Positions 6,915-15,729 of a stretch of DNA of 38,887 nucleotides are shown piece by piece; the first letter of the stretch is position 1, and every line of letters begins with the position of its first letter. This stretch comes from an uncultured Oscillospiraceae bacterium (GTDB taxonomy: Bacteria; Bacillota; Clostridia; Oscillospirales; Oscillospiraceae). Made by a program: the position numbers and the translations under genes. The stretch covers positions 1 to 38,887 of the forward strand of contig CALWXG010000021.1 of the NCBI GenBank assembly GCA_944385435.1. The letters are read 5' to 3'. The notes beneath the pieces were generated by a model. That model worked only from the letters and a program-made list of their open reading frames with translations. It searched no databases and was not told the DNA's origin.

Positions 6915-8261
6915 TCAGAACGGCAGTCCGCCGCCCAGGCCCTTGAACCGGCTGAGCAGCCCCTTGGATTTCTTGGGGTTGGAGAACTGCCGGGTGAGCT
7001 GCTGGATGGCCTCGAACTGTTTGAGCAGCCGGTTGACGTCCACCACCTGGGTGCCGGAGCCGGCGGCGATCCGCTTTTTCCGGCTGGAGTTGAGCACAGA
7101 GGGGTTCTCCCGCTCGTAGGGGGTCATGGACTGGATGATGGCCTCGGTCCGGGCCAGCCCCTTCTCGTCCACAGTCAGATCCATTTTTTTGCCGCCCATC
7201 CCGGGAATCATGGAGGCGATATCCTGAAGGTCGCCCATGTTCTTGAGCTGGGTGAGCTGATCATAGAAGTCGGTCAGCGTGAATTTATTCTTCCGCATCC
7301 GCTCCAGCTGCTCCGCCGCCTTCTTGGCGTCCAGGCTCTGCTCCGCCTTTTCAATGAGGGAGAGCACATCGCCCATACCCAGGATGCGGCCGGCCATGCG
7401 GTCGGGATGGAAGACCTCGATATTGTCCAGCTTTTCGCCGGTGCCGGCAAATTTGATGGGCTTGCCGGTGACCGCCCGGATGGACAGGGCAGCGCCGCCG
7501 CGGGCGTCGCCGTCCAGCTTGGTGAGCATCACGCCGTCGATGTCCAGCGCGTCGTCAAAGGCCTTGGCGGCGGTGACGGCGTCCTGGCCGATCATGGCGT
7601 CCACCACCAGCAGAATCTCTGTGGGGCAGACCGCCGCCTTGATGGCCCGCAGCTCGTCCATGAGCTGCTCATCCACATGGAGACGGCCGGCGGTGTCCAG
7701 GAACACCATGTCGTTGCCGTGCTTTTTGGCATGCTCCACCGCGGCCTTGGCGATGTCCACCGGGTTGGTCTGACCCATCTGGAAGACAGGCAGATCCAGT
7801 TGAGCGCCCACCACTTCCAACTGCTGGATGGCGGCGGGACGGTAGATGTCACAGGCGGCCAGCAGGGGACGCTTGCCCTGCTTTTTCATCATGCCGGCCA
7901 GCTTTGCCCCGTTGGTGGTTTTGCCGGCGCCCTGCAGGCCCACCAGCATTACCACAGTGGGCGGGGAAGAGGAGATGGACAGCTTGCTGTCCCCGCCGCC
8001 CATCAGGGCGGTGAGCTCCTCGTTGACGATCTTGACGATCATCTGGGCAGGGGTGAGGGATTCCATCACGTCAGTGCCCACGGCCCGCTGGGAGACGGCG
8101 GCAATGAAGTTTTTGACCACTTTGAAGTTGACGTCTGCCTCCAGCAGCGCCATTTTGATCTCCTTCATGGCCTGCTTGACATCGGACTCGGACAGACGCC
8201 CCTTGCCGCGCAGCTTTTTGAATGTGGCGGCCAGTTTTTCCGTTAAGCTTTCAAATGCCAT
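6915..8261 (-). CDS. ffh: Signal recognition particle protein Ffh (SRP54)
   Basis: 448 residues. This GTPase subunit of the signal recognition particle targets nascent membrane proteins to FtsY and SecYEG. Domains: N helical bundle (1-~95), G domain with P-loop GLQGAGKTT (108-116), DTAGR (189-193) and [10 protein letters not shown] (~247-256), then the Met-rich M domain (~300-430) that binds SRP RNA and signal peptides, ending in a Gly-rich tail. ATG at 8261, 4 nt after the ylxM stop, showing tight coupling to its putative regulator. Confidence 0.98.
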   Translation of the reverse strand: MAFESLTEKLAATFKKLRGKGRLSESDVKQAMKEIKMALLEADVNFKVVKNFIAAVSQRAVGTDVMESLTPAQMIVKIVNEELTALMGGGDSKLSISSSPPTVVMLVGLQGAGKTTNGAKLAGMMKKQGKRPLLAACDIYRPAAIQQLEVVGAQLDLPVFQMGQTNPVDIAKAAVEHAKKHGNDMVFLDTAGRLHVDEQLMDELRAIKAAVCPTEILLVVDAMIGQDAVTAAKAFDDALDIDGVMLTKLDGDARGGAALSIRAVTGKPIKFAGTGEKLDNIEVFHPDRMAGRILGMGDVLSLIEKAEQSLDAKKAAEQLERMRKNKFTLTDFYDQLTQLKNMGDLQDIASMIPGMGGKKMDLTVDEKGLARTEAIIQSMTPYERENPSVLNSSRKKRIAAGSGTQVVDVNRLLKQFEAIQQLTRQFSNPKKSKGLLSRFKGLGGGLPF

Positions 8262-8265
8262 TTGA

Positions 8266-8637
8266 TTACTCCTGTTTGAGTTTGGCCACGTTATCCTTGA
8301 TGATGTGTCCGATCTCGTCCAGACTCTCGTCCCGGTAGCTGCGCTCGTCCACCATCTTCAGCAGCCGGTCCGCGGCTTCGTCAATGGCGTCCAGCTGCTT
8401 GCGCATCTGGAAATAGCGGCGGATGATGTGGGTCTTGTCCTCCACCTCCGTCATGGCGGCCTCCGCCCGGACGATGACATCCCGGACGCCCTGCCGGGTG
8501 ATCCCGTAGTTTTCCGCGATCTCCGCCAGGGACAGATCTTCATTGTAGTAGAGGTCGTAGAACTCCTTCTGGCGGTCCGTGAGCAGATCGCCGTAAAAAT
8601 CGAACAGCATGGCCATACGGTATGCCTGATTTTTCAT
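8266..8637 (-). CDS. ylxM: YlxM-type HTH protein, SRP-associated regulator
   Basis: 123 residues. The N-terminal half is a sigma-70 region-4-like helix-turn-helix: FYGDLLTDRQKEFYDLYY, then LSLAEIAENYGITRQGVRD at ~36-54. The C-terminal half is a long helix. YlxM proteins almost always lie directly before ffh; in streptococci the homologue modulates SRP function. ATG at 8637 is chosen for the GGAGGT site 9 bases upstream. First gene of the seven-gene operon, driven by the promoter at 8694-8722. Confidence 0.93.
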   Translation of the reverse strand: MKNQAYRMAMLFDFYGDLLTDRQKEFYDLYYNEDLSLAEIAENYGITRQGVRDVIVRAEAAMTEVEDKTHIIRRYFQMRKQLDAIDEAADRLLKMVDERSYRDESLDEIGHIIKDNVAKLKQE

Positions 8638-8693
8638 GGAAGTCCACCTCCACAAGATGTTGTGTAAAGTTAGCGGGCTTTACAACTTGACTG

Positions 8694-8722
8694 ACTATAT
8701 CACACGAGCGGCGGTTTGTCAA
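8694..8722 (-). promoter_or_regulatory. Near-consensus promoter of the ylxM-ffh-rpsP-khpA-rimM-trmD-rsmA operon
   Basis: Minus strand: TTGACA (8722-8717), 17-bp spacer, TATAGT (8699-8694). The leader of about 50 nt contains an imperfect inverted repeat, GTTGTAAAG (8686-8678) against CTTTACACAAC (8669-8659), which may fold just upstream of the ylxM ribosome site. Confidence 0.8.
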
Positions 8723-8750
8723 GGGGAAAATCGCCTTTTTGCGCGCAAAA

Positions 8751-8782
8751 CGGCGGCGGGCAAACTGCTCTGCCCGCCGCCG
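8751..8782 (-). terminator. Intrinsic terminator after the XRE regulator
   Basis: A perfect 12-bp stem (CGGCGGCGGGCA / TGCCCGCCGCCG) with an 8-nt loop, followed on the minus strand by TTTTGCGCGCAAAAAGGCGATTTT. It separates the XRE gene from the ylxM promoter. Confidence 0.75.
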
Positions 8783-8820
8783 CGCCTGGACGATGACCGG
8801 TGTCCCGCCTGCCCGTGCCG

Positions 8821-9258
8821 TCACGGAAAGGTGTCGCCCTGCAGCGCCTCGTTGGCGCTGGTGACGGTCTGCACCGGGTCCTGGAAGGACCGGAAGGCGC
8901 CGTAGCTGAACACCATGAGCAGAATGTTGAACACCACAATGGCGGCCAGGATGCCCAGCACCAGCCGGAGGATGAACCGGCCCCGGCGGTTGCGCACCGC
9001 CAGCTGCTCGTTGATCCGGGAGAGCTGTTCGGCCAGCTCGTTGCGGCTGCTCTCGTCCTCGGGAATATCCGCCCCCAGCAGCCGGCTCACCGTGGTGTCC
9101 AGCACCTCCGCCAGCCGGAGCAGCAGGTCCGCGTCCGGGACGGAGAGGCCTTTTTCCCATTTTGAGACGGTCTGCCGCACCACGTGGAGCCGGATGGCCA
9201 GCTCCTCCTGGGTGAGCCCTTTTGCCTTGCGCAGGGCCCTGAGATTTTCAGAAAACAT
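8821..9258 (-). CDS. Membrane-anchored XRE-family HTH regulator
   Basis: 145 residues. Residues 1-~60 are a Cro/CI-type helix-turn-helix (LRALRKAKGLTQEELAIRL, then VRQTVSKWEKGLSVPDADLL). A polar helical stretch follows (~65-93), then one membrane helix (~95-118, FILRLVLGILAAIVVF) and a short ~27-residue tail, probably outside the cell. Such proteins are usually transcription factors tethered to the membrane; no target is known here. AGGAGGT lies 8 bases before the ATG. It is divergent from the M16-lgt operon, and the two promoters are about 60 bp apart, so it could control that operon; this is only a positional inference. Confidence 0.85.
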   Translation of the reverse strand: MFSENLRALRKAKGLTQEELAIRLHVVRQTVSKWEKGLSVPDADLLLRLAEVLDTTVSRLLGADIPEDESSRNELAEQLSRINEQLAVRNRRGRFILRLVLGILAAIVVFNILLMVFSYGAFRSFQDPVQTVTSANEALQGDTFP

Positions 9259-9292
9259 GGTTGTCTACCTCCTGTCGGGATGGGCACAGGAT

Positions 9293-9321
9293 AGCATAGC
9301 GCAGCCCGTTGCGGCAAGCAA
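9293..9321 (-). promoter_or_regulatory. Promoter of the XRE regulator
   Basis: Minus strand: TTGCTT (9321-9316), 17-bp spacer, TATGCT (9298-9293). Start of transcription would be near 9286, about 28 nt before the ATG. Confidence 0.5.
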
Positions 9322-9379
9322 CGGGGGTTAACATGGGGGAGGGGGAAATATTAAGATTCTGTAAATGGGGAAAAAGAGG

Positions 9380-9408
9380 GTGCCAATCGTCCGAAAATCG
9401 TGTATAAT
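9380..9408 (+). promoter_or_regulatory. Promoter of the M16-M16-lgt operon
   Basis: GTGCCA (9380-9385), 17-bp spacer, perfect TATAAT (9403-9408). The leader to the ATG at 9496 is about 80 nt. Confidence 0.6.
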
Positions 9409-9495
9409 AGCCTTTGCTTTTGTTCAGATGAGAAATATTCCGGCAGACGGGACCAAGAGGTTTCCCGATGCCTTTGCTGTCACGGAGGAATGTGC

Positions 9496-10779
9496 ATGGA
9501 GCAGATCCATAAGAAACTGGCCGCAGGTGTGGAGCTGGCGATGACCAGGACGGAGCAGTTCAAGACCGGACTGCTGAGTGTGACGCTGGCCGCGCCCCTG
9601 CGCGCGGATACAGCCACGGCCTATGCCCTGGCGCCCGATGTGCTCTACCGGGGCAGCCGGAACTATCCGGACATCCAGCGGCTGTCCGCTGCTGCAGATC
9701 AGCTGTACGGCGCGGCCCTGGGGCCCACGGTGCGCCAGCGGGGGGAGAGCCAGTGCGTGGGGTTTCTGTGCAGCCTGATGGACGACCGGTATGCCCTGGA
9801 CGGCATGGCGCTGCTGGAGCCGGCGGCCCGGCTGGTGAGTGAGGTGCTGCTGGACCCGGCCACCAGCGGAGGGATCTTCCGGGAGGACTATGTGAGAGGG
9901 GAAGGGGAGAACCTGGCCGATGAAATCGAGGCCAGAATCAACGACAAGCGGAGCTGGTCCATATTCCGTCTCACCCAGGAGATGTGCGCCGGGGAGGCCT
10001 ATGCCCTGGACAAACTGGGCAGCGCCGCCCAGGCGAGAGAACTGGATGCCCGTACCCTGTGGTCTGCCTATCAGCAGCTGTGCAGGCAGGCCAGGGTGAT
10101 CTTTTACTACGGCGGGTCCGCCCGGCCGGAACGGGTGGAGGAGATGGTCCGCTCCTGCTTCCAGCCCCTGCTGGAGGGACGGGATATGGTCCTCTCCTGC
10201 CAGGTGGTGGATGAGCCCGCCCACCCCGTGCGCTATGTCACAGACCGGCTGGATGTGACTCAGGGCAAGCTGGCCATGGGCTTCCGCACCGGCGGGATCG
10301 TCCTGGGCCATGAACTCTATCCGGCGCTGCTGGTGTGCAACGCCCTGTTCGGAGGCACGGCCCACTCCAAATTGTTTGAGCACGTGCGGGAGCAGCTGAG
10401 CCTGTGCTATTTCGTCTCCTCTATGCTGGACACCCTGAAAGGGCTGATGGCGGTCTCCTCCGGCGTGGAATTCGCCGATTTCGGACGGGCGGAAGAGGCC
10501 ATTCTGGAGCAGCTGGAGGAGATCCGCCGGGGACAGTTTACCCGGGAAGAGCTCCACGCGGCAGTGCAGGCGGTGGTCAACTCTCTGACCAGCCGGAAGG
10601 ACAGCCAGGGTCAGATGGAGGACGACTGTGTGACCCAGCTGATTGCCCGGGGGACTGTGACGGACTGGCGGCAGACCGTCTCCGGAGTGGAACGGGTCAC
10701 AGCCCGGGACATCATTCAGGTCGCGCGGATGCTGGAACTGGATACCGTGTACCGCCTGACGGGAAAGGATGGGCAGTGA
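9496..10779 (+). CDS. M16-family peptidase-like protein, catalytically degenerate (YmfF type)
   Basis: 427 residues with the M16 (insulinase / mitochondrial processing peptidase) fold: a C-terminal half with QGKLAMGFRTGG and LFEHVREQLSLCYFVSS, typical of the second M16 domain. The N-terminal half lacks the zinc motif HxxEH expected near residue 50, so it should be inactive. In Bacillus the pair YmfF/YmfH has the same make-up, one dead and one active subunit that probably form a heterodimer like the processing peptidase. The start at 9496 is chosen for CGGAGGAA 5-10 bases upstream. The next gene begins 2 nt after the stop. Cytoplasmic: no signal peptide. Confidence 0.88.
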   Translation: MEQIHKKLAAGVELAMTRTEQFKTGLLSVTLAAPLRADTATAYALAPDVLYRGSRNYPDIQRLSAAADQLYGAALGPTVRQRGESQCVGFLCSLMDDRYALDGMALLEPAARLVSEVLLDPATSGGIFREDYVRGEGENLADEIEARINDKRSWSIFRLTQEMCAGEAYALDKLGSAAQARELDARTLWSAYQQLCRQARVIFYYGGSARPERVEEMVRSCFQPLLEGRDMVLSCQVVDEPAHPVRYVTDRLDVTQGKLAMGFRTGGIVLGHELYPALLVCNALFGGTAHSKLFEHVREQLSLCYFVSSMLDTLKGLMAVSSGVEFADFGRAEEAILEQLEEIRRGQFTREELHAAVQAVVNSLTSRKDSQGQMEDDCVTQLIARGTVTDWRQTVSGVERVTARDIIQVARMLELDTVYRLTGKDGQ

Positions 10780-10780
10780 T

Positions 10781-12070
10781 ATGATGCAGAGCCTCGACTA
10801 TGCCACCCTGCGGGAGACGGTCTATACCCAGAAACTGTCCAACGGCCTGCAGGTGATGGTGGTCCGCCGGCCGGAGTACAGCAAGCAGTTTGCCTTTTTC
10901 GCCGCCCGGTACGGCGGGATGGACCTGCGCTTCCGGGAGGAGGACGGAGGGGGCTGGGTGGAGACCCCGGCGGGAATTGCCCACTTCCTGGAGCACAAGA
11001 TGTTTGACACCGAAGACGGGGCCGCGCTGAAGACCTGGGCGTCCAACGGCGCGGTGGACAACGCCTTCACGGCCGCGGACATCACCGGGTACTATTTTGA
11101 GGGCACCAGGGGGTTTGAAGACAATCTCCGGGCCCTGCTGAATCTGGTGTCGGTCCCCTATTTTACCCGGGAGAACGTGGCCAAGGAACAGGGGATCATT
11201 GCCCAGGAAATCCGGATGTGCCAGGACGACCCGGAAGATACGGCCTATTATCAGCTGCTGGAGTCCCTGTATGCCCACCACCCCATCCGGACGCGGATTG
11301 TGGGGAGCGAGGAGTCCATCGGCGCGCTGACGCCGGAGCTGCTCCACCAGTGCCACCGGGCCTTTTACCGGCCCGGGAACATGGTGCTGTGCGCGGCGGG
11401 AAACGTGGACCCGGAGCGGGTTGCGCAGCTGGCGGAAGAGATCCTTCCCACGGGGTTTTCCTCTCCGGCCACGGTGGATCTGGGGCAGCCGGAGCCGCCT
11501 GGAGCGGTGCGGAACTATGCCGGGCGGAAGATGGCGGTGGCCATGCCGGTCTTTGACCTGGGGTTCAAGGGGACTGCGGCCCCGGCGGGGGCGTGCCTGC
11601 GGCAGGAACTGGTGGCCGGCCTGGCCTGCGATGTGCTGTGCGGCCCCTCCTCCGCGTGGTACAACCGCATGTATGAGTCGGGCGTCATCAACGGCTCGTT
11701 TGACTGCTTTTACGATGCGGCTCCAGGCTGTGCCCACATTGCGGCGGGCGGGGAGAGCCGGGAGCCGGAACGGGTGAGGGAGGAGCTGCTGGCGGAAGCG
11801 CGGCGCCTGGTCCGGGAAGGGGTGGACCCGGCCCTTTGGGAGCGGCTGAAGCGGGCGGCCTACGGCAGCATGGTGCGCAGGCTCAACTCCCTGGAGAGCA
11901 CCTGCATCGATCTGGCCCAGTGCTATTTTGACGGGGACGATTACCTCCGGTTTCCCCAGCTGTTCCAGAGCATTGAACCGGAGGATGTGGTGCAGCTGAT
12001 GGGAGCCTGGATTACCCCGGAGCGGTCCGCTCTGTCCGTCATTGAGCCCGCAGACAAAGAAAACGGTTAA
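10781..12070 (+). CDS. M16-family zinc metallopeptidase, active subunit (YmfH type)
   Basis: 429 residues. The inverted zinc motif HFLEH at ~68-72 (in GIAHFLEHKMFD) and the downstream Glu in AKEQGIIAQEIRM (~133-145) are intact, as needed for a working M16 peptidase. FYRPGNMVL (~190) and the second, non-catalytic domain follow. It likely pairs with the preceding degenerate M16 protein; substrates of such cytoplasmic pairs in Firmicutes are not settled. The start could be 10781 or an ATG 12 bases earlier that overlaps the previous gene; 10781 has better spacing to AAGGATGGG. Followed after 15 nt by lgt. Confidence 0.92.
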   Translation: MMQSLDYATLRETVYTQKLSNGLQVMVVRRPEYSKQFAFFAARYGGMDLRFREEDGGGWVETPAGIAHFLEHKMFDTEDGAALKTWASNGAVDNAFTAADITGYYFEGTRGFEDNLRALLNLVSVPYFTRENVAKEQGIIAQEIRMCQDDPEDTAYYQLLESLYAHHPIRTRIVGSEESIGALTPELLHQCHRAFYRPGNMVLCAAGNVDPERVAQLAEEILPTGFSSPATVDLGQPEPPGAVRNYAGRKMAVAMPVFDLGFKGTAAPAGACLRQELVAGLACDVLCGPSSAWYNRMYESGVINGSFDCFYDAAPGCAHIAAGGESREPERVREELLAEARRLVREGVDPALWERLKRAAYGSMVRRLNSLESTCIDLAQCYFDGDDYLRFPQLFQSIEPEDVVQLMGAWITPERSALSVIEPADKENG

Positions 12071-12085
12071 AAAGAAGGAGAAGCT

Positions 12086-13123
12086 ATGACCAACCTTGTG
12101 ACATTTCCCGGCCTGGGGCTGGAATTTGAGCTGAATCGGGTGGCATTCACCCTGTTCGGCAAGGAAGTTTACTGGTACGGCATCATCATTGCCTGCGGGT
12201 TCCTGCTGGCGGTGCTGTTCTGCTATCACTGGGCCTATAAATTCGGCGTAGACCGGGAAAAGCTGATGGACATGCTGTTTTTCGCGGTACCCGCCTGCAT
12301 CATCGGAGCCAGAGCTTACTATGTCATCTTCAATCCGTCCATCTGTTACAACGCGGACGGTTCGTTCAGCTTCTACAACATGATCGCCATCTGGGACGGC
12401 GGCCTGGCCATTTACGGCGCCATCATCATGGCAATCATCACGGTGGCCATCTACTGCAAGGTGCGCAGGCAGTCCTTCTGGAATTATGCCGACATCGGCT
12501 GCTACGGCGTGATCATCGGCCAGATGATCGGCCGCTGGGGCAACTTCATGAATGTGGAGGCCTTCGGCGGACTCACCGACCTGCCCTGGCGGATGTGCTC
12601 CACCTCCATCGCCAACTACCTGTGGAACCACGCCCTGGTGAACGAGGAACAGTACCAGCAGGTGCTGGACGGCGCCCTGGGGGTACACCCCACTTTTTTC
12701 TATGAATCCATGTGGAATCTGGTGGGGCTGATCCTGCTCATCCTGCTGGCGAAAAAGGGCCGGAAGTTCAACGGCCAGATCTTCCTCAGCTACGTCATCT
12801 GGTACGGTGTGGGCCGCACCGTCATTGAGGGCCTGCGCACGGACAGCCTGTACTTCTTCGGCACTCCGCTGCGCTCCTCCCAGGTCGTGGGCATTCTGTC
12901 CGCGCTGGCCGCCCTGGTGCTGATGGTCATCCGGTTCAAAACCGCCGGAGCGCCCACACCGCCCCTGCCCAAACCGGGAAAAGAGGCGGTTCCGGCTGCC
13001 CGGATCGGGGGAGAGCCGGAGCGCTCCGGGGACGGTCCCGCGGACCCCGCCCAGACGCAGCCGGATGACCCCGCCCAGGAGAAAGACAGCGGGGAGGAGG
13101 ATTCCCATGGCGGAGCGGTTTGA
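12086..13123 (+). CDS. lgt: Prolipoprotein diacylglyceryl transferase
   Basis: 345 residues. Integral membrane enzyme that moves diacylglycerol from phosphatidylglycerol to the lipobox cysteine of prelipoproteins, the first step of lipoprotein maturation. The Lgt signature is clear: YWYGIIIACGFL near residue 30, then IWDGGLAIYGAII, GRWGNFMNVEAFG (~150-162) and HPTFFYESMWN. Seven or so hydrophobic segments are visible. The last ~60 residues (after ~285) form a hydrophilic Pro/Glu/Asp-rich tail absent from ordinary ~270-residue Lgt, predicted disordered and cytoplasmic. AGAAGGAGAAG precedes the ATG. Its 3' end overlaps the next gene by 17 nt. Confidence 0.97.
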   Translation: MTNLVTFPGLGLEFELNRVAFTLFGKEVYWYGIIIACGFLLAVLFCYHWAYKFGVDREKLMDMLFFAVPACIIGARAYYVIFNPSICYNADGSFSFYNMIAIWDGGLAIYGAIIMAIITVAIYCKVRRQSFWNYADIGCYGVIIGQMIGRWGNFMNVEAFGGLTDLPWRMCSTSIANYLWNHALVNEEQYQQVLDGALGVHPTFFYESMWNLVGLILLILLAKKGRKFNGQIFLSYVIWYGVGRTVIEGLRTDSLYFFGTPLRSSQVVGILSALAALVLMVIRFKTAGAPTPPLPKPGKEAVPAARIGGEPERSGDGPADPAQTQPDDPAQEKDSGEEDSHGGAV

Positions 13124-13481
13124 CCGGCCAATCACCGATGAGGAGCGGGAAGCCCTGACCCGGCAGGTGTTCCGGCTGCCTGGCCGTCCCGCCCTGGCGG
13201 TGGTCTGTCTGGGGGAACTGCCCCGGTTTGTCCAGCAGGACTGTGCCGCCTGCGGGATCTACTGTGAACAGTATGCCCTGCCTTTGGGGCTGGGACAGGC
13301 CGATCTGGCCGATCTGCTGGAGGGGCTGGCCCAGCGGGGGGATCTGGACGGTGTGCTGCTCTGGCCGGCCCTGCCGGCGGGGTGGGACTCCCTTGCGGTC
13401 AGCCGGGGCAAACTGGTGTCTGCACCCGCCTGGGCCCAAGTGCTGGAGCTTGCCGTCGCAAGGGCGGAACAGCGGGGATAG
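13107..13481 (+). CDS. FolD-like orphan domain (degenerate N-terminal half of methylene-THF dehydrogenase/cyclohydrolase)
   Basis: 124 residues. Residues ~28-105 line up by eye with the N-terminal catalytic lobe of FolD: RPALAVVCLGELP matches the PGLAVVLVG strand, ACGIYCEQYALP matches the VGF...YDLP helix-strand, and LDGVLLWPALPAGWD matches IDGILVQLPLPAGID. The catalytic YxxxK box is absent, the active-site Gln of VQLPLP is replaced by Trp, and no NADP-binding domain follows. It should therefore not catalyse the FolD reactions; it may bind folate, act as a partner or be a relic. AGGAGGATT precedes the ATG at 13107. Overlaps the end of lgt by 17 nt, so it is co-expressed. The homology is my inference. 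Confidence 0.65.
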   Translation: MAERFDRPITDEEREALTRQVFRLPGRPALAVVCLGELPRFVQQDCAACGIYCEQYALPLGLGQADLADLLEGLAQRGDLDGVLLWPALPAGWDSLAVSRGKLVSAPAWAQVLELAVARAEQRG

Positions 13482-13489
13482 AAAGGGCA

Positions 13490-13521
13490 CAGCCGCGGGC
13501 AAAACTGCCCGCGGCTGTTGT
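13490..13521 (+). terminator. Terminator of the M16-lgt operon
   Basis: A perfect 12-bp stem (13490-13501 with 13506-13517) with a 4-nt loop, followed by TTGTGCC. The T run is short, but the hairpin starts 9 nt after the last stop codon of the operon and lies between converging genes. Confidence 0.65.
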
Positions 13522-13544
13522 GCCGGAAGGGGAGAAACTGAAAG

Positions 13545-13640
13545 TCAGCTCAGGGTGAACTCCCCGGCGAGGTAGTGCCAGGTGTCCGGGTCAGATGCCT
13601 CGTACACCGGCTTGACGATGCGGTAGGTGCTGCCGGTCAT
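13545..13640 (-). CDS. Possible 31-residue protein coupled to nth
   Basis: The ATG (13640-13638) overlaps the nth stop codon as ATGA, and the frame runs 31 codons to a TGA. The peptide begins MTGSTYRIVKPVYEA and ends GEFTLS, with balanced composition and codon use like the neighbours. I recognise no family. The ATGA overlap is the junction used by real coupled genes elsewhere in this window, which is the main support. It could equally be chance in the nth 3' tail. Confidence 0.35.
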   Translation of the reverse strand: MTGSTYRIVKPVYEASDPDTWHYLAGEFTLS

Positions 13641-14299
13641 TTCCTGGCCCGTTCCGCCTGTTTGAACTCGGTCTTGGCGTAGTTGCACCAGGGCGTCAGG
13701 GGACACTCTCCGCACCTGGCGGTGCGGGCGGTGCACACCGCCCGGCCGTGGAGCACCATGCGGTGGCAGAAGTTGTTGGACTCCTCCGGGGGGAGGATTT
13801 CCCGCAGCTGCGCCTCCACCTTGGCCGGGTCCCTGGTGCCGTCGGTGAGGCCCAGCCGCCCGGTGATGCGGATGCAGTGGGTGTCCGCCACCACCACGCC
13901 GGGGGCGTTGTACACGTCACCCAGGATAAGGTTGGCGGTCTTGCGGCCCACACCGGGCAGCTTCAGCAGTTCCTCCATGGTGCCGGGCACCTTGCCGCCG
14001 TAGTCCCGCAGCAGCATCTGGGCGGACAGGACGATGTCCCGGCTCTTGGCCCGGAAAAAGCCGCAGGAGTGGACATATTCCCCCACCTCCTCCGGGTCGG
14101 CCTGGGCGAAGGCCTCCAGGGTGGGGAAGCGGGCGTACAGGGCGGGGGTGACCTGGTTCACCCGCTCGTCGGTACATTGGGCAGAGAGCCGCACGGCAAA
14201 GAGCAGTTCATAATCCTTATCGTATTGCAGGGAGCACAGGGAGTCCGGGTAGAGCTCTTTCAGAGCGTTGACAATACAGAGAACGTCGGCTTTTTTCAC
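13637..14299 (-). CDS. nth: Endonuclease III, DNA glycosylase/AP lyase
   Basis: 220 residues. It removes oxidised pyrimidines and nicks at abasic sites in base excision repair. The helix-hairpin-helix LPGVGRKTANLILG (114-127) contains the catalytic Lys120; Asp139 lies in VVVADTH. The 4Fe-4S cluster ligands are C189-x6-C196-x2-C199-x5-C205. The GTG at 14299 is chosen because GAGGTG lies 9 bases upstream and gives the family length; longer in-frame starts run into the glyA promoter region. Divergent from glyA. Confidence 0.95.
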   Translation of the reverse strand: MKKADVLCIVNALKELYPDSLCSLQYDKDYELLFAVRLSAQCTDERVNQVTPALYARFPTLEAFAQADPEEVGEYVHSCGFFRAKSRDIVLSAQMLLRDYGGKVPGTMEELLKLPGVGRKTANLILGDVYNAPGVVVADTHCIRITGRLGLTDGTRDPAKVEAQLREILPPEESNNFCHRMVLHGRAVCTARTARCGECPLTPWCNYAKTEFKQAERARK

Positions 14300-14373
14300 G
14301 ATGTACTTCACCTCATGCACAAGCATAACACAAATTTCCGGAAAATGCGACACAGTTTTTTCACCAATGACAA

Positions 14374-14402
14374 TTGTTTCCGATGGAAAAACAGCGTATA
14401 AT
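14374..14402 (+). promoter_or_regulatory. Promoter of glyA
   Basis: TTGTTT (14374-14379), 17-bp spacer, perfect TATAAT (14397-14402). Transcription would start near 14409, about 33 nt ahead of the glyA ATG. Confidence 0.75.
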
Positions 14403-14441
14403 GATTTGGAACACCCATGAGAAGAAAGGCGGAGATTTCCT

Positions 14442-15704
14442 ATGGTTTTGGAGTATATGGACTTTGTGGAGCGGTTTGACCCGGAGGTGGGCGCGGCCAT
14501 CCGGCAGGAATACCGGCGTCAGTGCGACAACATTGAGCTGATCGCCTCGGAGAACATCGTGTCTGAGGCCGTGCTGGCCGCGGCGGGCAGCGTGCTCACC
14601 AATAAATATGCCGAGGGCTATCCCGGAAAGCGGTACTATGGAGGCTGCCAATATGTGGACATCGCGGAGCAGCTGGCCATTGACCGGGCCTGCCAGCTGT
14701 TCGGGGCGAAATTCGCCAACGTGCAGCCCCATTCCGGCGCCCAGGCCAACTATGCCGTCTATATGGCCCTGTGTCAGCCCGGGGATACGGTGCTGGGCAT
14801 GAACCTGGATCACGGCGGCCACCTGACCCACGGCAGTCCGGTGAACTACTCCGGAAAGTATTTCAATATGGTATCCTACGGCGTGGATGAGACCACCGGC
14901 TGCATCGATTACGATGCCCTGGAGCGGGTGGCCAAGGAGTGCAAGCCCAAGATGATCATTGCCGGCGCCTCCGCTTATCCCCGGATCATCGATTTCAAGC
15001 GGTTCCGGGAGATCGCCGATGAGGTGAGCGCCTATCTGTGGGTGGACATGGCCCACATCGCCGGCCTGGTGGCCGCCGGTCTGCACCCCTCTCCGGTGCC
15101 CTATGCCCACGTGGTATCCACCACCACCCACAAGACCCTCCGGGGCCCACGGGGCGGCATGCTGCTCACCAATGACGAGGCCCTGGCCAAAAAGCTCAAC
15201 TCCGCCATCTTTCCCGGTTCCCAGGGCGGCCCGCTGATGCATGTCATCGCCGCCAAGGCCGTTGCCCTGGGAGAGGCTCTCAAGCCCGAGTTCAAGACCT
15301 ATCAGCAGCAGGTGGTGAAGAACGCCGCCGCTCTGGCCGACGGTCTGGTGAAGCGGGGACTGAAGCTGGTGTCCGGCGGAACGGACAACCATCTGGCCCT
15401 CATCGACCTGCGGGATATGGGCGAGCTCACCGGCAAGGAGCTGGAGCACCGCCTGGATGAGGTGCACGTCACCGCCAACAAGAACAAGGTACCCGGCGAT
15501 CCCCGCTCTCCCTTCCAGACCAGCGGCCTGCGGGTGGGCAGTCCCGCCGTCACCAGCCGCGGTTTCCTTGAGGCGGATATGGATCAGGTGGCCGAGTTCA
15601 TCGCCCTGGCTGCCACCGATTTTGAGGCCAGCAAGGACAAGATCCTGGCGGGGGTGGCTGCCCTCACCGCAGCCCATCCCATTTACGCCCAGAACCAGGC
15701 GTAA
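14442..15704 (+). CDS. glyA: Serine hydroxymethyltransferase
   Basis: 420 residues, the normal bacterial length. PLP enzyme that converts serine and tetrahydrofolate to glycine and 5,10-methylene-THF, the main source of one-carbon units. The PLP lysine is K231 in [23 protein letters not shown] (33-41), [15 protein letters not shown] (55-69) and QPHSGAQAN (95-103) are the other family signatures. The ATG at 14442 has GGCGGAG 8 bases upstream. It has its own promoter and terminator, so it is monocistronic. A FolD-like fragment lies nearby, but in a separate, convergent unit. Confidence 0.98.
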   Translation: MVLEYMDFVERFDPEVGAAIRQEYRRQCDNIELIASENIVSEAVLAAAGSVLTNKYAEGYPGKRYYGGCQYVDIAEQLAIDRACQLFGAKFANVQPHSGAQANYAVYMALCQPGDTVLGMNLDHGGHLTHGSPVNYSGKYFNMVSYGVDETTGCIDYDALERVAKECKPKMIIAGASAYPRIIDFKRFREIADEVSAYLWVDMAHIAGLVAAGLHPSPVPYAHVVSTTTHKTLRGPRGGMLLTNDEALAKKLNSAIFPGSQGGPLMHVIAAKAVALGEALKPEFKTYQQQVVKNAAALADGLVKRGLKLVSGGTDNHLALIDLRDMGELTGKELEHRLDEVHVTANKNKVPGDPRSPFQTSGLRVGSPAVTSRGFLEADMDQVAEFIALAATDFEASKDKILAGVAALTAAHPIYAQNQA

Positions 15705-15729
15705 GCGTGAAACGAGAGAAAGCAGAAGC

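Noticed and set aside
10712-13135. Very long minus-strand open frame across the M16 and lgt genes
   Set aside because: Shadow of three well-supported plus-strand genes; crosses gene boundaries and shows no motif.
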